A program made the position numbers and the translations under genes. The notes under the pieces are model-generated. The model was not told the origin of the DNA. It was given only the letters and a program-made list of their open reading frames with translations, and made no database searches. DNA of 64,000 bases, from contig JADLFM010000216.1 in NCBI GenBank assembly GCA_020845495.1, positions 1-64,000 of the forward strand, read 5' to 3'. The DNA comes from Chloroflexota bacterium. GTDB lineage: Bacteria; Chloroflexota; UBA6077; JACCZL01. Shown here in pieces: positions 8,983 through 17,321 of this stretch. Numbering within the stretch: the stretch's first letter is position 1; each line of letters starts with the position of its first letter.

Positions 8983-9004
8983 ACATCGGTACCAACGTGG
9001 GGGT

Positions 9005-9580
9005 ATGGACATGGAAACCTCGGCCCAGGACAACTATGGCCGGGCGACGACCTCAACCCGGACTCGGACCATCGTCATCTCAGGGCTGCTTGGTGCGGTC
9101 CAGATCGTGCTCGGGCTGACCGGCCTGGGCTTCATCCCGCTCCCAACTGGCGTGAACGCGACGATCCTGCACATCCCGACGGTCATCGCCGGCTGCCTGG
9201 AAGGACCAGTTGCCGGAGTCGCGGTCGGGCTGATCTTCGGCATCTTCAGTTTCGTCCGCTCGACCAGTCCAGCCTTCGCGGACCCGGTCGTCGCGATCCT
9301 GCCGCGCCTGTTCCCGGGGCTGGTAGCCTGGGTGGTCTTCGCAACGCTCAAGCGCACCAATCTGGCGGTCGCCGCGGCAGCGGCCGGAATCTTGGGGACG
9401 CTCACCAACACCGTGCTCGTCTTGACGATCGGGACGCTGCGCGGCTACTTCACGCCTGAGTTTGCCTGGACGGTCGCCTTCACGAACGCCCCGGGCGAGG
9501 TGATCGTGGCGGCGATCATTACGACGGCGGTCGTGCTTGCAGTCGCAGGGCGGGGCCGCAAGCGGGCATCCTCGGTCTGA
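9005..9580 (+). CDS. ECF transporter S component
   Basis: Small, very hydrophobic substrate-binding membrane subunit of the ECF importer, 191 residues from ATG 9005 (GGGGG just upstream; a second ATG is at 9011). After a polar N-tail it shows about six membrane helices, with strings typical of the broad ECF S-component family: TGLGFIPLPTGVNATILHIP in the first loop, then GCLEGPVAGVAVGLIFGIFSF, and an ILPRLFPGLVAW segment. Substrate cannot be read from sequence; pantothenate, folate precursors, queuosine precursors or other cofactors are all possible. It follows the ecfA1-A2-T genes, separated only by the structured leader, so it is the probable dedicated partner. Confidence 0.85.
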   Translation: MDMETSAQDNYGRATTSTRTRTIVISGLLGAVQIVLGLTGLGFIPLPTGVNATILHIPTVIAGCLEGPVAGVAVGLIFGIFSFVRSTSPAFADPVVAILPRLFPGLVAWVVFATLKRTNLAVAAAAAGILGTLTNTVLVLTIGTLRGYFTPEFAWTVAFTNAPGEVIVAAIITTAVVLAVAGRGRKRASSV

Positions 9581-9646
9581 TCGGAGTGCGACGCGCCTGC
9601 GGGCCGCCGTCTCCTTCTGGGTGAGGGCTGGGGTGAGGGATGTCCC

Positions 9647-10609
9647 TCAGATGTTGGTGCGCGAGTACGGATCCAGCAGATCGCGGAGACCGTCGCCTAC
9701 GAGGTTGATGGCCAGCGTCGTGATGAAGATCGCCAGCCCAGGCAGCGTCGCCATCCACCACTTGTCGAACATGTAGAGGCGGCCGTCGCCGAGCATGCTT
9801 CCCCAGGACGGGATGGGCGGCTGCACCCCCAGCCCAAGGAAACTCAAGAACGACTCGAGAATGATCATCTGGGCCACCTGGAGGCTCGCGATCACGACCA
9901 GCAGATTGACCACATTCGGGAAGATGTGGCGGAAGATCAGCCGGGGATCGCCCGCCCCCAGGATGCGTCCGGCCTGGATGAACTCGCGCTCACGCAGGCT
10001 CAGCGCCTGGGCTCGGATGACGCGGGTGTAGACCGGCCAGCCGGTGATGGCCAGGACGCCGATCAGCACGCCGTCGATCCACGGCATCCCCGGCACCACC
10101 AGTTTGCCGGGACCGATCACGGCGATCACCGCGAGCGCAAGGAGCACGAACGGGAACGACAGCATGATGTTTACCGCCGTCGAGATCAGCCAGTCCACCC
10201 ACCGGCGGTAGTAGCCGGCTAGCAGCCCGAGCACCACGCCGAGCGTGGCGGCGCCCACGACTGCCAGGATCGCGACGGTGATCGAGACGCGGGCGCCGTA
10301 GATCAAGCGGCTGAGCGTGTCTCGACCCAGCATATCGGTGCCGAGCGGGAACTGTGGCTCGCCTTCCTCCATCCAGGCCGGCGGCATCAGACGGTCGATG
10401 GTCTTGCCGATGTACGGGTTGTGGGGTGACACGAGCGGCGCGGCGAGGGCCAGGAGCAGCACGAACAGTACGACGGCCCCGCCGACGAGCATTCCCTTCA
10501 GGCGCCAGATCTGACGGAGGCGGCGCGAACGGGATGACGATGACGCTACCCGCGACGGCAGCGTCAGGTCGACGTCCGCCAGGCTCTCCAACGGCCGAAC
10601 GTCAGCCAC
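9647..10609 (-). CDS. Peptide-type ABC transporter permease (DppC/OppC family)
   Basis: Inner-membrane permease, 320 residues, of the dipeptide/oligopeptide/nickel importer family. It has a cytoplasmic N-tail, a first helix (MLVGGAVVLFVLLLALAAPLVS), the conserved periplasmic string FPLGTDMLGRDTLSRLIYGAR, five further helices, and the EAA-type cytoplasmic loop EREFIQAGRILGAGDPRLIF with HIFPN, which contacts the ATPase. The C-terminus GDGLRDLLDP is family-typical. It is last in the three-gene operon after the binding protein and DppB-type permease (54-base gap). No ATPase genes are present in this operon, so they must be elsewhere or shared. Confidence 0.94.
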   Translation of the reverse strand: MADVRPLESLADVDLTLPSRVASSSSRSRRLRQIWRLKGMLVGGAVVLFVLLLALAAPLVSPHNPYIGKTIDRLMPPAWMEEGEPQFPLGTDMLGRDTLSRLIYGARVSITVAILAVVGAATLGVVLGLLAGYYRRWVDWLISTAVNIMLSFPFVLLALAVIAVIGPGKLVVPGMPWIDGVLIGVLAITGWPVYTRVIRAQALSLREREFIQAGRILGAGDPRLIFRHIFPNVVNLLVVIASLQVAQMIILESFLSFLGLGVQPPIPSWGSMLGDGRLYMFDKWWMATLPGLAIFITTLAINLVGDGLRDLLDPYSRTNI

Positions 10610-10663
10610 AGCACACCTCCGCTCGTCGTTGGCCCACCGTACGTGGCGCTACTGCTCGGGCGC

Positions 10664-11578
10664 TCATTGGGCGATCCGAGGGTCGAGGTAGCCGATGGCT
10701 ACGTCCACCGAGAGATTGACGATGCAGATCGATGCGGCCAGGATCACCACGGCCGCCTGTACGACCGGGTAATCGCCGTTCGCAATCGACGTGACCGTGA
10801 AGCTTGCTACGCCCGGCCAACTAAACACCGTTTCGGTGACGACCGCGCCGCCGAGCAACTGCCCGAACTGGAGCCCCAGCACGGCGATGACCGGCAGGGC
10901 CGCGTTCTTGAAGGCGTGCCGCACGAGCACCGCCCAGCCGGCCAGCCCCTTGGCGCGCGCCGTCCGCACGTAGTCTTGCGAGAGCACGTCGATCATGCTC
11001 GATCGAACCAGCCGCATCGTGATCGGAGCCAGGAAGGAGCCGAGCGCGATCGTCGGCAGCACGAAGTTCGACGCCTCCCCATAGCCCGAGGCCGGCAGGA
11101 GCCGCAGTTGGACCGAGAAGACGATCATCAGCATCAGCCCAAGCCAGTAGATCGGGATCGCCTGTCCGGCCACCGCCAGCATCATGCAAGCCGAGTCGAT
11201 CCACGAGCCGCGCCAGTAGGCGGCCATGATGCCGAGCGGAACGGCGATGACGAGCGCGAACACGAGGCCGGCCAGGGCAAGCTGGTACGTCGCCGAGAGC
11301 CGCTCGGTCACCAGCGCGAGCGCCGACTTCTTCATCACGAACGACTCGCCGAAGTCGCCGCGAATCGCGCCAGAGGCGAAGCGTCCGTACTGGACGAGTA
11401 GCGGCTGATCCAACCCCATCTCGCGCCGAAATAGCGCGCGGGTTTCGGGCGGCGCGTCCATCGGCAGAAGCACGGCTGACGGATCACCGAGCACGAAGGT
11501 CAGGCAGAAGGTGACGATCGAGATGCCGATCATCACGACGACCAGTTGAACGAGCCGCCCGAGGATGTACTGTCGCAT
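10664..11578 (-). CDS. Peptide-type ABC transporter permease (DppB/OppB family)
   Basis: Partner permease, 304 residues. It starts MRQYILGRLVQLVVVMIGIS, the usual DppB N-terminal helix, then a periplasmic domain with GDPSAVLLP and MGLDQPLLVQYGRF, further helices, and the EAA-type loop SQDYVRTARAKGLAGWAVLV followed by HAFKNA. The end GYLDPRI is family-typical. It lies second in the operon; the gap to the upstream binding-protein gene contains a strong palindrome that could hold back transcription or protect the upstream mRNA. Confidence 0.94.
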   Translation of the reverse strand: MRQYILGRLVQLVVVMIGISIVTFCLTFVLGDPSAVLLPMDAPPETRALFRREMGLDQPLLVQYGRFASGAIRGDFGESFVMKKSALALVTERLSATYQLALAGLVFALVIAVPLGIMAAYWRGSWIDSACMMLAVAGQAIPIYWLGLMLMIVFSVQLRLLPASGYGEASNFVLPTIALGSFLAPITMRLVRSSMIDVLSQDYVRTARAKGLAGWAVLVRHAFKNAALPVIAVLGLQFGQLLGGAVVTETVFSWPGVASFTVTSIANGDYPVVQAAVVILAASICIVNLSVDVAIGYLDPRIAQ

Positions 11579-11606
11579 CGTGGCCTCTTGACTTCAGCGT
11601 CGAATA

Positions 11607-11663
11607 GCCCTCACCCCGCTCCTCCTCTCCCGCGTGCGGGAGAGGAGGGTGGGGGGTGAGGGC
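11607..11663. repeat. Palindromic repeat between binding protein and permease genes
   Basis: Long inverted repeat centred on TCTCCCGC-GT-GCGGGAGA, with outer arms GCCCTCACCCC (left) and GGGGTGAGGGC (right) and one small asymmetry. It is the same family as the copies at 13677 and 59110. Its place just after a binding-protein stop and before the permeases is where stem-loops commonly set higher expression of the binding protein. Confidence 0.85.
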
Positions 11664-11687
11664 GCTCCCCGGCCGGGCGAGCCGGAT

Positions 11688-13487
11688 CTACGCCTTCGGC
11701 TTCGCCTCAAAGATCCGGTCGATCTCGTCGGCGCGGCCCTGCCAATCGACGCGCTTGCTGACGCCCCACACCGACGTGGCCGACCAGCAGAAGAGCACGA
11801 CGGCTTCGTCGCGCAGCATCTTCTGAGCCTTGGAGTAGGTCTCCTTGCGCTTGTTTTCGTCGAGGGTGGAACGCCCCTCCTCCAGCAGCTTGTCAAGCTC
11901 CGGGGTCCGCCAGTATGAGAGCGGGGCGCTGGAGTGGTGGATGTCCCAGAGGATGCCGTCCGCGTCGAAGACCGAGTAGTAGCCCCAGTCCCAACTGAAC
12001 ATCGGGCCGCCCTTGCCGTCCGACACCTGGTTCACGCGGGTGGTACTGTCCGGGATGAACTGGATGTTCACCTTGAAGCCCACGGCGTTCAGATCCTGTG
12101 CAATTGCCTCGTAGACCTGCTTGGTGTTTGGCACGGTGCTGGTGCCGGTCAGGAAGCGCACTTCGAGCGTCTGACCGTTCTTGGCCCGCACCCCGTCCGA
12201 CCCTTTCTTCCAGCCAGCCTTTTCGAGGGTGTCCTCGGCGAGCTTGGGGTCGTACTTGTACGGCTCTACGGTTGGGTCGAAGCCGAACGCGAGCTTGCTC
12301 ACGTTCCCAGGTGCGAGCAGGCCGCCCGCCTGAAGCTTCTTGATATAGCCTTCCTTGTCGACGGCGTGATTCGCCGCGATGCGGACCTCCTTCTCCTGGA
12401 AGGGGTTCGGTCCGGTCCGGCCCATCGCATCCAGGCCGATGAAGATCGTGCGCAGGATGTCTGCCTTGCTGGTGTAGCCGGCCCCGGACGACTCGAGGGT
12501 CTTCATCTGGTCGATCGGGAAGGCCGGCAGGACGTCCACCCGCCCGGCCAGAAGTTCGGCGACGGCCGTCGCCGGATCGGTAATGATGCGGATAGTGGCG
12601 TTCTTGAAGGCCGGCTTCGGTCCCCAGTACGTGTCGTTCCGCTCCATCACGATCTGCTGGCCGCGCTCCCACTTGACGAACTTGTACGGTCCTGTGCCGA
12701 TCGGATTTTCGGCCAGGAACTGCGGCCCCTTCTCCTTGAGCACCTTCTCCGAGACGAACTGGAGGTTCTGGAGACGCTCGGCGAAGACGGGGTACGGCTT
12801 CTTGGTGTGCCAGATCACCTTGCTAGGACTGACCACCTCGACGTGGTCGACGGCTTCCCAGTTGCCACGCTGAGGGATCTTGTTCTCGGGGTTCAGCACC
12901 CGCTCGACGTTGGCCCGAACCGTCTCAGCGGTGAAGGGGTCGCCGTTGTGGAACTTGACGTCCGTCCGGAGGTCCATCTCCCAGGTCAGGTCCGACGCCG
13001 CCTTCCAGCCAGTCGCCAGCCACGGCCCGACCTTCATGGTCTCGTAGTTCCGCACGCCGAGGTTGTCGAACAGGTGGTAGAAGAGTTTGATCCCCTCGCG
13101 CAGGATGTGGTTCTGGGGATCCATGCTGGTCACGTCCGAGGCGAAGACGAACACGACGCTGTCGTTGCCCGCCGGCGCGGCCGGGGCAGCGGCCTTCGCG
13201 GCCGGCGCGGCAGCCGTCGTGGGTTTGGCGGCAGCGGCCGGGGCGCTCGTGGCGGCCGGGGCAGCCGCGGCCGGCTTGGTCGCTTCGGCGGCAACTGGCG
13301 CGCCCGGCTTCGCCTTCTCGGCGGGCGCCGCGGCGGGCACCTGCGGGCCGCAGGCAGCGAGCGCTGCCGACCCGGCTAGCACCACACCACCCGTCCCAAG
13401 TGCCTGGACGAATCGGCGGCGACTCAACCGTCCGCGACGGTACTCGTGAAGCAGGCGCTCCAGATCCTCAGGCCGAAAGACGTTCAT
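11688..13487 (-). CDS. ABC transporter substrate-binding lipoprotein (peptide/nickel family 5)
   Basis: 599-residue extracytoplasmic solute-binding lipoprotein. The N-terminus combines a twin-arginine-like LSRRRFVQAL stretch (about 21-30), a hydrophobic core and a lipobox LAAC with the lipidated Cys near residue 46. A long Ala/Pro/Lys/Thr-rich linker (about 50-107) tethers the domain to the membrane. The binding domain begins VVFVFASDVTSMDPQNH and shows family-5 hallmarks: VKFHNGDPFTAETV, ENPIGTGPYKFVKWERGQ, and LAEDTLEKAGW. The ligand may be a peptide or another small solute. First gene of the operon with the two permeases; start ATG 13487. The linker is typical of Gram-positive-like and Chloroflexota lipoproteins. 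Confidence 0.94.
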   Translation of the reverse strand: MNVFRPEDLERLLHEYRRGRLSRRRFVQALGTGGVVLAGSAALAACGPQVPAAAPAEKAKPGAPVAAEATKPAAAAPAATSAPAAAAKPTTAAAPAAKAAAPAAPAGNDSVVFVFASDVTSMDPQNHILREGIKLFYHLFDNLGVRNYETMKVGPWLATGWKAASDLTWEMDLRTDVKFHNGDPFTAETVRANVERVLNPENKIPQRGNWEAVDHVEVVSPSKVIWHTKKPYPVFAERLQNLQFVSEKVLKEKGPQFLAENPIGTGPYKFVKWERGQQIVMERNDTYWGPKPAFKNATIRIITDPATAVAELLAGRVDVLPAFPIDQMKTLESSGAGYTSKADILRTIFIGLDAMGRTGPNPFQEKEVRIAANHAVDKEGYIKKLQAGGLLAPGNVSKLAFGFDPTVEPYKYDPKLAEDTLEKAGWKKGSDGVRAKNGQTLEVRFLTGTSTVPNTKQVYEAIAQDLNAVGFKVNIQFIPDSTTRVNQVSDGKGGPMFSWDWGYYSVFDADGILWDIHHSSAPLSYWRTPELDKLLEEGRSTLDENKRKETYSKAQKMLRDEAVVLFCWSATSVWGVSKRVDWQGRADEIDRIFEAKPKA

Positions 13488-13676
13488 GGACGTCTCCTCT
13501 CCGCGCCGTGAGCGCGGCGTCTACATCGACTGCCTTGGGCGGCCACCATTGGTCGCCACGACCCATCTAACCAGCACCTGTCCGACGATTCGGACCAAAG
13601 TGGCGCGAGTATAGCACCGAGATTCGCGACTCACCAGCGTTTCTGGGGGGGAAAATTCGCGGACCTCTCTCGCGAG

Positions 13677-13732
13677 ACCCCTCACCCCCAACCCCTCTCC
13701 CGCGTGCGGGAGAGGGGTTGGGGGTGAGGGGT
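13677..13732. repeat. Perfect palindromic repeat with 27-bp arms
   Basis: Bases 13677-13703 are exactly complementary to 13706-13732 around a GT centre, the cleanest copy of the window's palindrome family. It lies just downstream of the epimerase stop codon and upstream of the binding-protein gene, so it can also terminate the glycan operon. Confidence 0.92.
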
Positions 13733-13740
13733 CCGCGGGG

Positions 13741-14712
13741 TCAGGCGTCCAGACCCAGGCGCGTTCGATAGTAGGCGAGTGCGTCAGGGTGTGCGGCAAG
13801 CCAGTTCACCAGGTGGCGGAACCCTGCCTCGACGTCGTAGCGCGGCTGCCAACCAAGGCGGTCGCGGATCGCCTGACTGTTCGCGACCCAGGTGCTGGTG
13901 TCCCACTGGCGGTCGGGCATCGAGCCCCACCGCGGCTCAACGGCGACGTTGAGCACTCGCCGCACGATATCCACAAGTTCACCTAACGACGTCTGAACGC
14001 CGGTACCCACGTTGTAGACGGCGCCCCGCTCCTGGTCCGGCCGCGTCGCGGCCAGCACGTAGGCGTCACTCACATCGTCCACGTAAACGTAGTCGCGCGC
14101 AATGGAAGGATCGACGAGCGGCGGCAGCCGGCCGGCCAGGCCGTGCACTGCGAAGGCTGGCATCAGACGAGTCGGCTCCTCGAATGGTCCGTACGCCGAG
14201 TAGAGGCGGAGCGTGACGAGGTGTACATCGCGGCGCTGCGCGGTGTAGCGACAGAACAGTGTGGCCGAGGCTTTCGTGACGGCGTAGTGGCTGTTCGGCT
14301 CGATCCACTCCGTTTCGGGCGGCGCATGATCCTTGAAACCGTACTCTGACGACGAGCCGGTGTTGACGAACGCCTCGAACCCCACGGCGAGCGCCGCCTC
14401 GACGAGATCAATCGTCCCGACGAGATTGGTATCCACCATCTGGCGCAGGCCGGTCTGCGACGAGTAGGCGCCGTGCGCGGCGAGGTGAAACAGCCAGTCC
14501 GGTCGGATCGCGCGGACCGCCTGCTCGACGTCCTCTCGATCCGACAAGTCCACGATGTGCACACGCACGTCGGCCTGGATGTCTTCGAGACGCCATCCAT
14601 GATGGGCAGGCCGCAGCAGCAGGTGAACCTCGTGGCCGTCCGTGAGGAGCCGGCGCGTGAGGTTTGCGCCGACGAAGCCGCTTGCCCCGGTGAGGAGCGC
14701 CCGCTTAGCCAT
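13741..14712 (-). CDS. NAD-dependent epimerase/dehydratase (extended SDR)
   Basis: 323-residue nucleotide-sugar-modifying enzyme of the extended short-chain dehydrogenase family. The NAD-binding glycine motif is GASGFVGAN at 9-17. The catalytic pair YAVTK (Tyr143, Lys147) is preceded by the NTGSSSEYG strand carrying the catalytic Ser. Later strings SIARDYVYVDDVSDAYV and YNVGTG match UDP/dTDP/GDP-sugar epimerases and reductases. The exact sugar is not evident; relatives include CDP-abequose synthase-like reductases and UDP-glucose 4-epimerases. It follows a strong terminator downstream of the sulfotransferase gene, so it may have its own promoter, but it lies within the same glycan cluster. 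Confidence 0.88.
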   Translation of the reverse strand: MAKRALLTGASGFVGANLTRRLLTDGHEVHLLLRPAHHGWRLEDIQADVRVHIVDLSDREDVEQAVRAIRPDWLFHLAAHGAYSSQTGLRQMVDTNLVGTIDLVEAALAVGFEAFVNTGSSSEYGFKDHAPPETEWIEPNSHYAVTKASATLFCRYTAQRRDVHLVTLRLYSAYGPFEEPTRLMPAFAVHGLAGRLPPLVDPSIARDYVYVDDVSDAYVLAATRPDQERGAVYNVGTGVQTSLGELVDIVRRVLNVAVEPRWGSMPDRQWDTSTWVANSQAIRDRLGWQPRYDVEAGFRHLVNWLAAHPDALAYYRTRLGLDA

Positions 14713-14753
14713 GCGCGTACCTCGGTCGGAATGCCGACGCGGATAGGAAGCCG

Positions 14754-14808
14754 GCGGCGCATCTGGGAGCCACTGGCGTTATCGCCCGGTGGCTCCCAGA
14801 TGCGCCGC
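14754..14808 (-). terminator. Strong hairpin between sulfotransferase and epimerase genes
   Basis: GCGGCGCATCTGGGAGCCAC (14754-14773) pairs perfectly over 20 bp with 14789-14808, leaving a 15-nt loop. It starts 28 bases beyond the sulfotransferase stop and lies 40 bases before the epimerase start on the minus strand. Confidence 0.8.
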
Positions 14809-14835
14809 GTCGCGCAGCACCGGCCCCAGGATCGG

Positions 14836-15759
14836 TCAGACGAACGAGCGGTAGTCGAACGTGTCGAGGTACTGCCACGTGCGCGCCCGAATCTCGGCCT
14901 GCTCCCGCTCCGATAGCTCCTGCGCGGTGGCGCGGTTCGCCTCCGGCGTCGGCGTCCGGATCGTGCCCCAGGGGTAGATCTCATGGAGCGGCGTCGCGTT
15001 CCAGGTCGGTGTTTTTAGGGAGTCGGCGCGCTCGATCCCGAGTTTGTCACAGACTGCGCCGAGGGCGGCCTTCGAGTCGGCCATCACGTCCTCGGCGCGG
15101 ACGATGTGCAATCGGTCCGGAAACATCTCACGGTACAGCAGCGCGTGATACTGGTTTAGCGTCCAGCCGAGCATGTAGTTAGCCAGCGAGAGCGGCACCG
15201 GGCGCTTCTTGGTGTCCGCGTACGCCGACCACGGGTTACGGACCACGTGGAGCACGTGCGCCTGAGGAAGATCGGTCAGGATCTTGTCGGCGTCGACCAC
15301 GACGATCGGGCTGTAACCGACATACCAGGTCTGCTCGCCAGTCCGCCGGTAGTCCTTCCAGGCGTCGAAGGTAGACTGGAAGAAGGCGGCCACGTTGTTC
15401 GCCCGCGAGCGGCCGGACTCTCGAATCCGACTGACGTAGCAGTCGCGGCGGTCGTCGTCGGAGAGTTCGAACGGCATGTGCCGGAACTTGCTGACGTTGG
15501 GCGTCCGCGCTCTAACCTTGCCCTCTTCGTCGATGATGGCTCGATAGTCCTGCTCGGGCGTGGCGTCGAGCTCGAAGACCGGCCAGCGGTACTTCACCGG
15601 AAAGGTCGAGGCCAGGTGGTCGCGCACCATGGCGGTCCCAACCTGTGACTCGAAGGGGTAGACGTACAGTTGCGGATGCCCATCGAGAAAGCGGTGGGTC
15701 GTATTGCCGCCATTCTCGTACATGGCCCCAAGCATCAGGAGCCGAAAGTCACAGCCCAT
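14836..15759 (-). CDS. Sulfotransferase family protein
   Basis: 307-residue PAPS-dependent sulfotransferase. The N-terminal phosphosulfate-binding loop is LGAMYENGGNTTHRFLDGHP, and the 3'-phosphate motif is VVRNPWSAYADTKKR in the middle of the protein. Further family features are HALLYREMFPDRLHIVRAEDVMADS, a typical post-core strand and helix. No signal peptide or membrane helix, so it should act in the cytosol on a carbohydrate or lipid-linked intermediate. It sits at the end of the operon tktN-tktC-GT2-TIGR03032-like-sulfotransferase, which points to a sulfated glycan. ATP sulfurylase and APS kinase that would supply PAPS are encoded 29 kb away in the same window. Confidence 0.85.
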   Translation of the reverse strand: MGCDFRLLMLGAMYENGGNTTHRFLDGHPQLYVYPFESQVGTAMVRDHLASTFPVKYRWPVFELDATPEQDYRAIIDEEGKVRARTPNVSKFRHMPFELSDDDRRDCYVSRIRESGRSRANNVAAFFQSTFDAWKDYRRTGEQTWYVGYSPIVVVDADKILTDLPQAHVLHVVRNPWSAYADTKKRPVPLSLANYMLGWTLNQYHALLYREMFPDRLHIVRAEDVMADSKAALGAVCDKLGIERADSLKTPTWNATPLHEIYPWGTIRTPTPEANRATAQELSEREQAEIRARTWQYLDTFDYRSFV

Positions 15760-15835
15760 CGCGTTTCCTTAACTCTCTCTAACGCAGACCGGCGGCGTAG
15801 CGCCGCTGGAGTGTCGTTCGTTCGTGCCCCGTGCA

Positions 15836-17161
15836 TCAGTCGGTGACCTGCATGAGTAGATGATGCCCGGTGGAGGCCGCACCGGGAGGAGGCTGCACGG
15901 TGCGAGCGGGTGCCCGGACAGGCCGCACGTTCTCATGACGGCCGTTCGTGGTGAAGGCGTAGAACAGCGCGCGCTCCCGTGCGACCGCCCGCTTCGCCCC
16001 TGCGACGAACGGAAGCCCGGCCGTCATGGAGTCAGGCGCCCAGTCGAGGGCGAAGATCTGATTGCCGTTGGGCCAACTGATGCTGCCAAGGACAGTGCCC
16101 GTGCGGGTGTCCACGGCATGGATCCCGCAGACGCTCGCGTCGACGTCGAGGCCGGGCGCGTACTGCCGGAATCTCGGGATCACCCGCGACGTGCCCACGA
16201 ACGCGATTGGCCCAACGAAGCAGAGACCGCGCGTCCAGCCGGGCAACCGCGCGGCCACATCCAGACGGTCGTCTTCGACCACGACCAACTCACCGTAGCC
16301 GCTGTTATCGACCCAGATGCGTCCCTCGTGCAGTCGCGCCGAATGGGGTCGAGTCAACCCTCGCACGATCGGCTCCCGGGTCGCGCCGGAGAAGATCACC
16401 CCGCGTCCGTCGACGGGGAAGTCACGATGGCCCGGCCGCCGTCGGGATGGCCGCTCCGCGGACGCCGAGAAGTACGAGTTGGCGAGATCCGGGCCGGCCG
16501 CGATCGAGTTCACTTGTAGGTAGTTCTTGTCGAAGGCCGGGCCAGCCTCCGTCTCGATGCTCTTCGGCCACCAGACCCGCTCGCAGCCCCCCTCAGGATC
16601 GAACCGCACGATGGCGTTGTGCCCGACGGCGTTCGCGTGGAGCACGCCTCCAACGAGCGCCAGATCGTGCAGGTAGAACGAGCCGGGGTAGAAGCGCGAG
16701 GCAACCGGCACCAGCGGACAGTCATTCAGCGGCCATTGGGGAACGTCGGTGCGGGTGAGCAGGCCCGTCACCGGCGCCAACTCGAAGATCTGGTTCGGGT
16801 TGCGGGTGCTCGCGACGTGGACCCGGCCTCGCTCGCGGTCGACGGCCAGCCCTGAGGGATGCGGCATCCGCACGTATGAGACGACCGAGCCAGCCTCGCT
16901 CGCCCGGAGCGCGAGGACCAGATGCTCGTACTCGCGAGTCACCAGCAGCGTGACTCGGCGCGTGGCGAGCGTCTCCCACCAGGCACCCTGAACGGTGGCG
17001 TGCAACAGGCGTGGGTCGACCTCGCCCGCTTCGCGCCACTGCACGATGACGTCGGCCGGATCGCGCCACTCGGCATGATGGTGCGCCCAGAGGGTGTCGA
17101 CAGACACGCCCTCGTCGTGCCCGGTCGACGATGGAGGCTGCACGTGCTTCGACGTCCTCAT
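15836..17161 (-). CDS. TIGR03032/DUF4915-like conserved protein
   Basis: About 441 residues from ATG 17161 (GGAG 11 bases upstream); a GTG at 17182 would add seven residues. It resembles the conserved TIGR03032 (DUF4915) family of predicted beta-propeller-like proteins of unknown function. Recurrent strand patterns: MPHPSGLAVDRERGRVHVAS, LNDCPLVPVASRFYPGSFYL, VNSIAAGPD, LTRPHSARLHEGRIWVDNSG followed by a GELVVV strand, then RLPGWTRGLCFVG and CGIHAVDTRTGTVLG. No signal peptide. In many genomes this family occurs next to sulfotransferases and glycosyltransferases, as here. A structural or catalytic role in sulfoglycan assembly is inferred from neighbourhood only. Confidence 0.72.
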   Translation of the reverse strand: MRTSKHVQPPSSTGHDEGVSVDTLWAHHHAEWRDPADVIVQWREAGEVDPRLLHATVQGAWWETLATRRVTLLVTREYEHLVLALRASEAGSVVSYVRMPHPSGLAVDRERGRVHVASTRNPNQIFELAPVTGLLTRTDVPQWPLNDCPLVPVASRFYPGSFYLHDLALVGGVLHANAVGHNAIVRFDPEGGCERVWWPKSIETEAGPAFDKNYLQVNSIAAGPDLANSYFSASAERPSRRRPGHRDFPVDGRGVIFSGATREPIVRGLTRPHSARLHEGRIWVDNSGYGELVVVEDDRLDVAARLPGWTRGLCFVGPIAFVGTSRVIPRFRQYAPGLDVDASVCGIHAVDTRTGTVLGSISWPNGNQIFALDWAPDSMTAGLPFVAGAKRAVARERALFYAFTTNGRHENVRPVRAPARTVQPPPGAASTGHHLLMQVTD

Positions 17162-17252
17162 AGCCAAACCTGCTCCGGGCACGGCGAATCAACCGGGAAA
17201 GATGAGCTATGCCGCCGGCGTGTGCCGCGACGGCGTGCCGGTCGGCGCTGCG

Positions 17253-17310
17253 CTGGACGGCAGCCCGCTGGACGGCAGCCCGCTGGACGACGCATCGGAT
17301 GGCAGCCCGC
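17253..17310. repeat. 15-bp tandem repeat, partly degenerate
   Basis: CTGGACGGCAGCCCG occurs twice in direct succession (17253, 17268), then recurs in decayed form (CTGGACGACGCATCGGATGGCAGCCCG, then CTGGACGAC). It lies in the 160-base gap between the family-2 glycosyltransferase and the TIGR03032-like gene of the same operon. No gene was seen in the gap. Confidence 0.75.
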
Positions 17311-17321
17311 TGGACGACGGT

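Noticed and set aside
8812..9004. Firm call of a SAM, TPP, cobalamin or THF riboswitch
   Set aside because: Only a short core-like string was seen; the other conserved elements of each class could not be found by eye, so only a structured leader is reported.
11934..13379. 481-codon plus-strand frame opposite the solute-binding lipoprotein gene
   Set aside because: Mirror frame of a well-supported gene; its composition (Val/Arg/Leu/Asp-rich, no motifs) is that of an antisense artefact.
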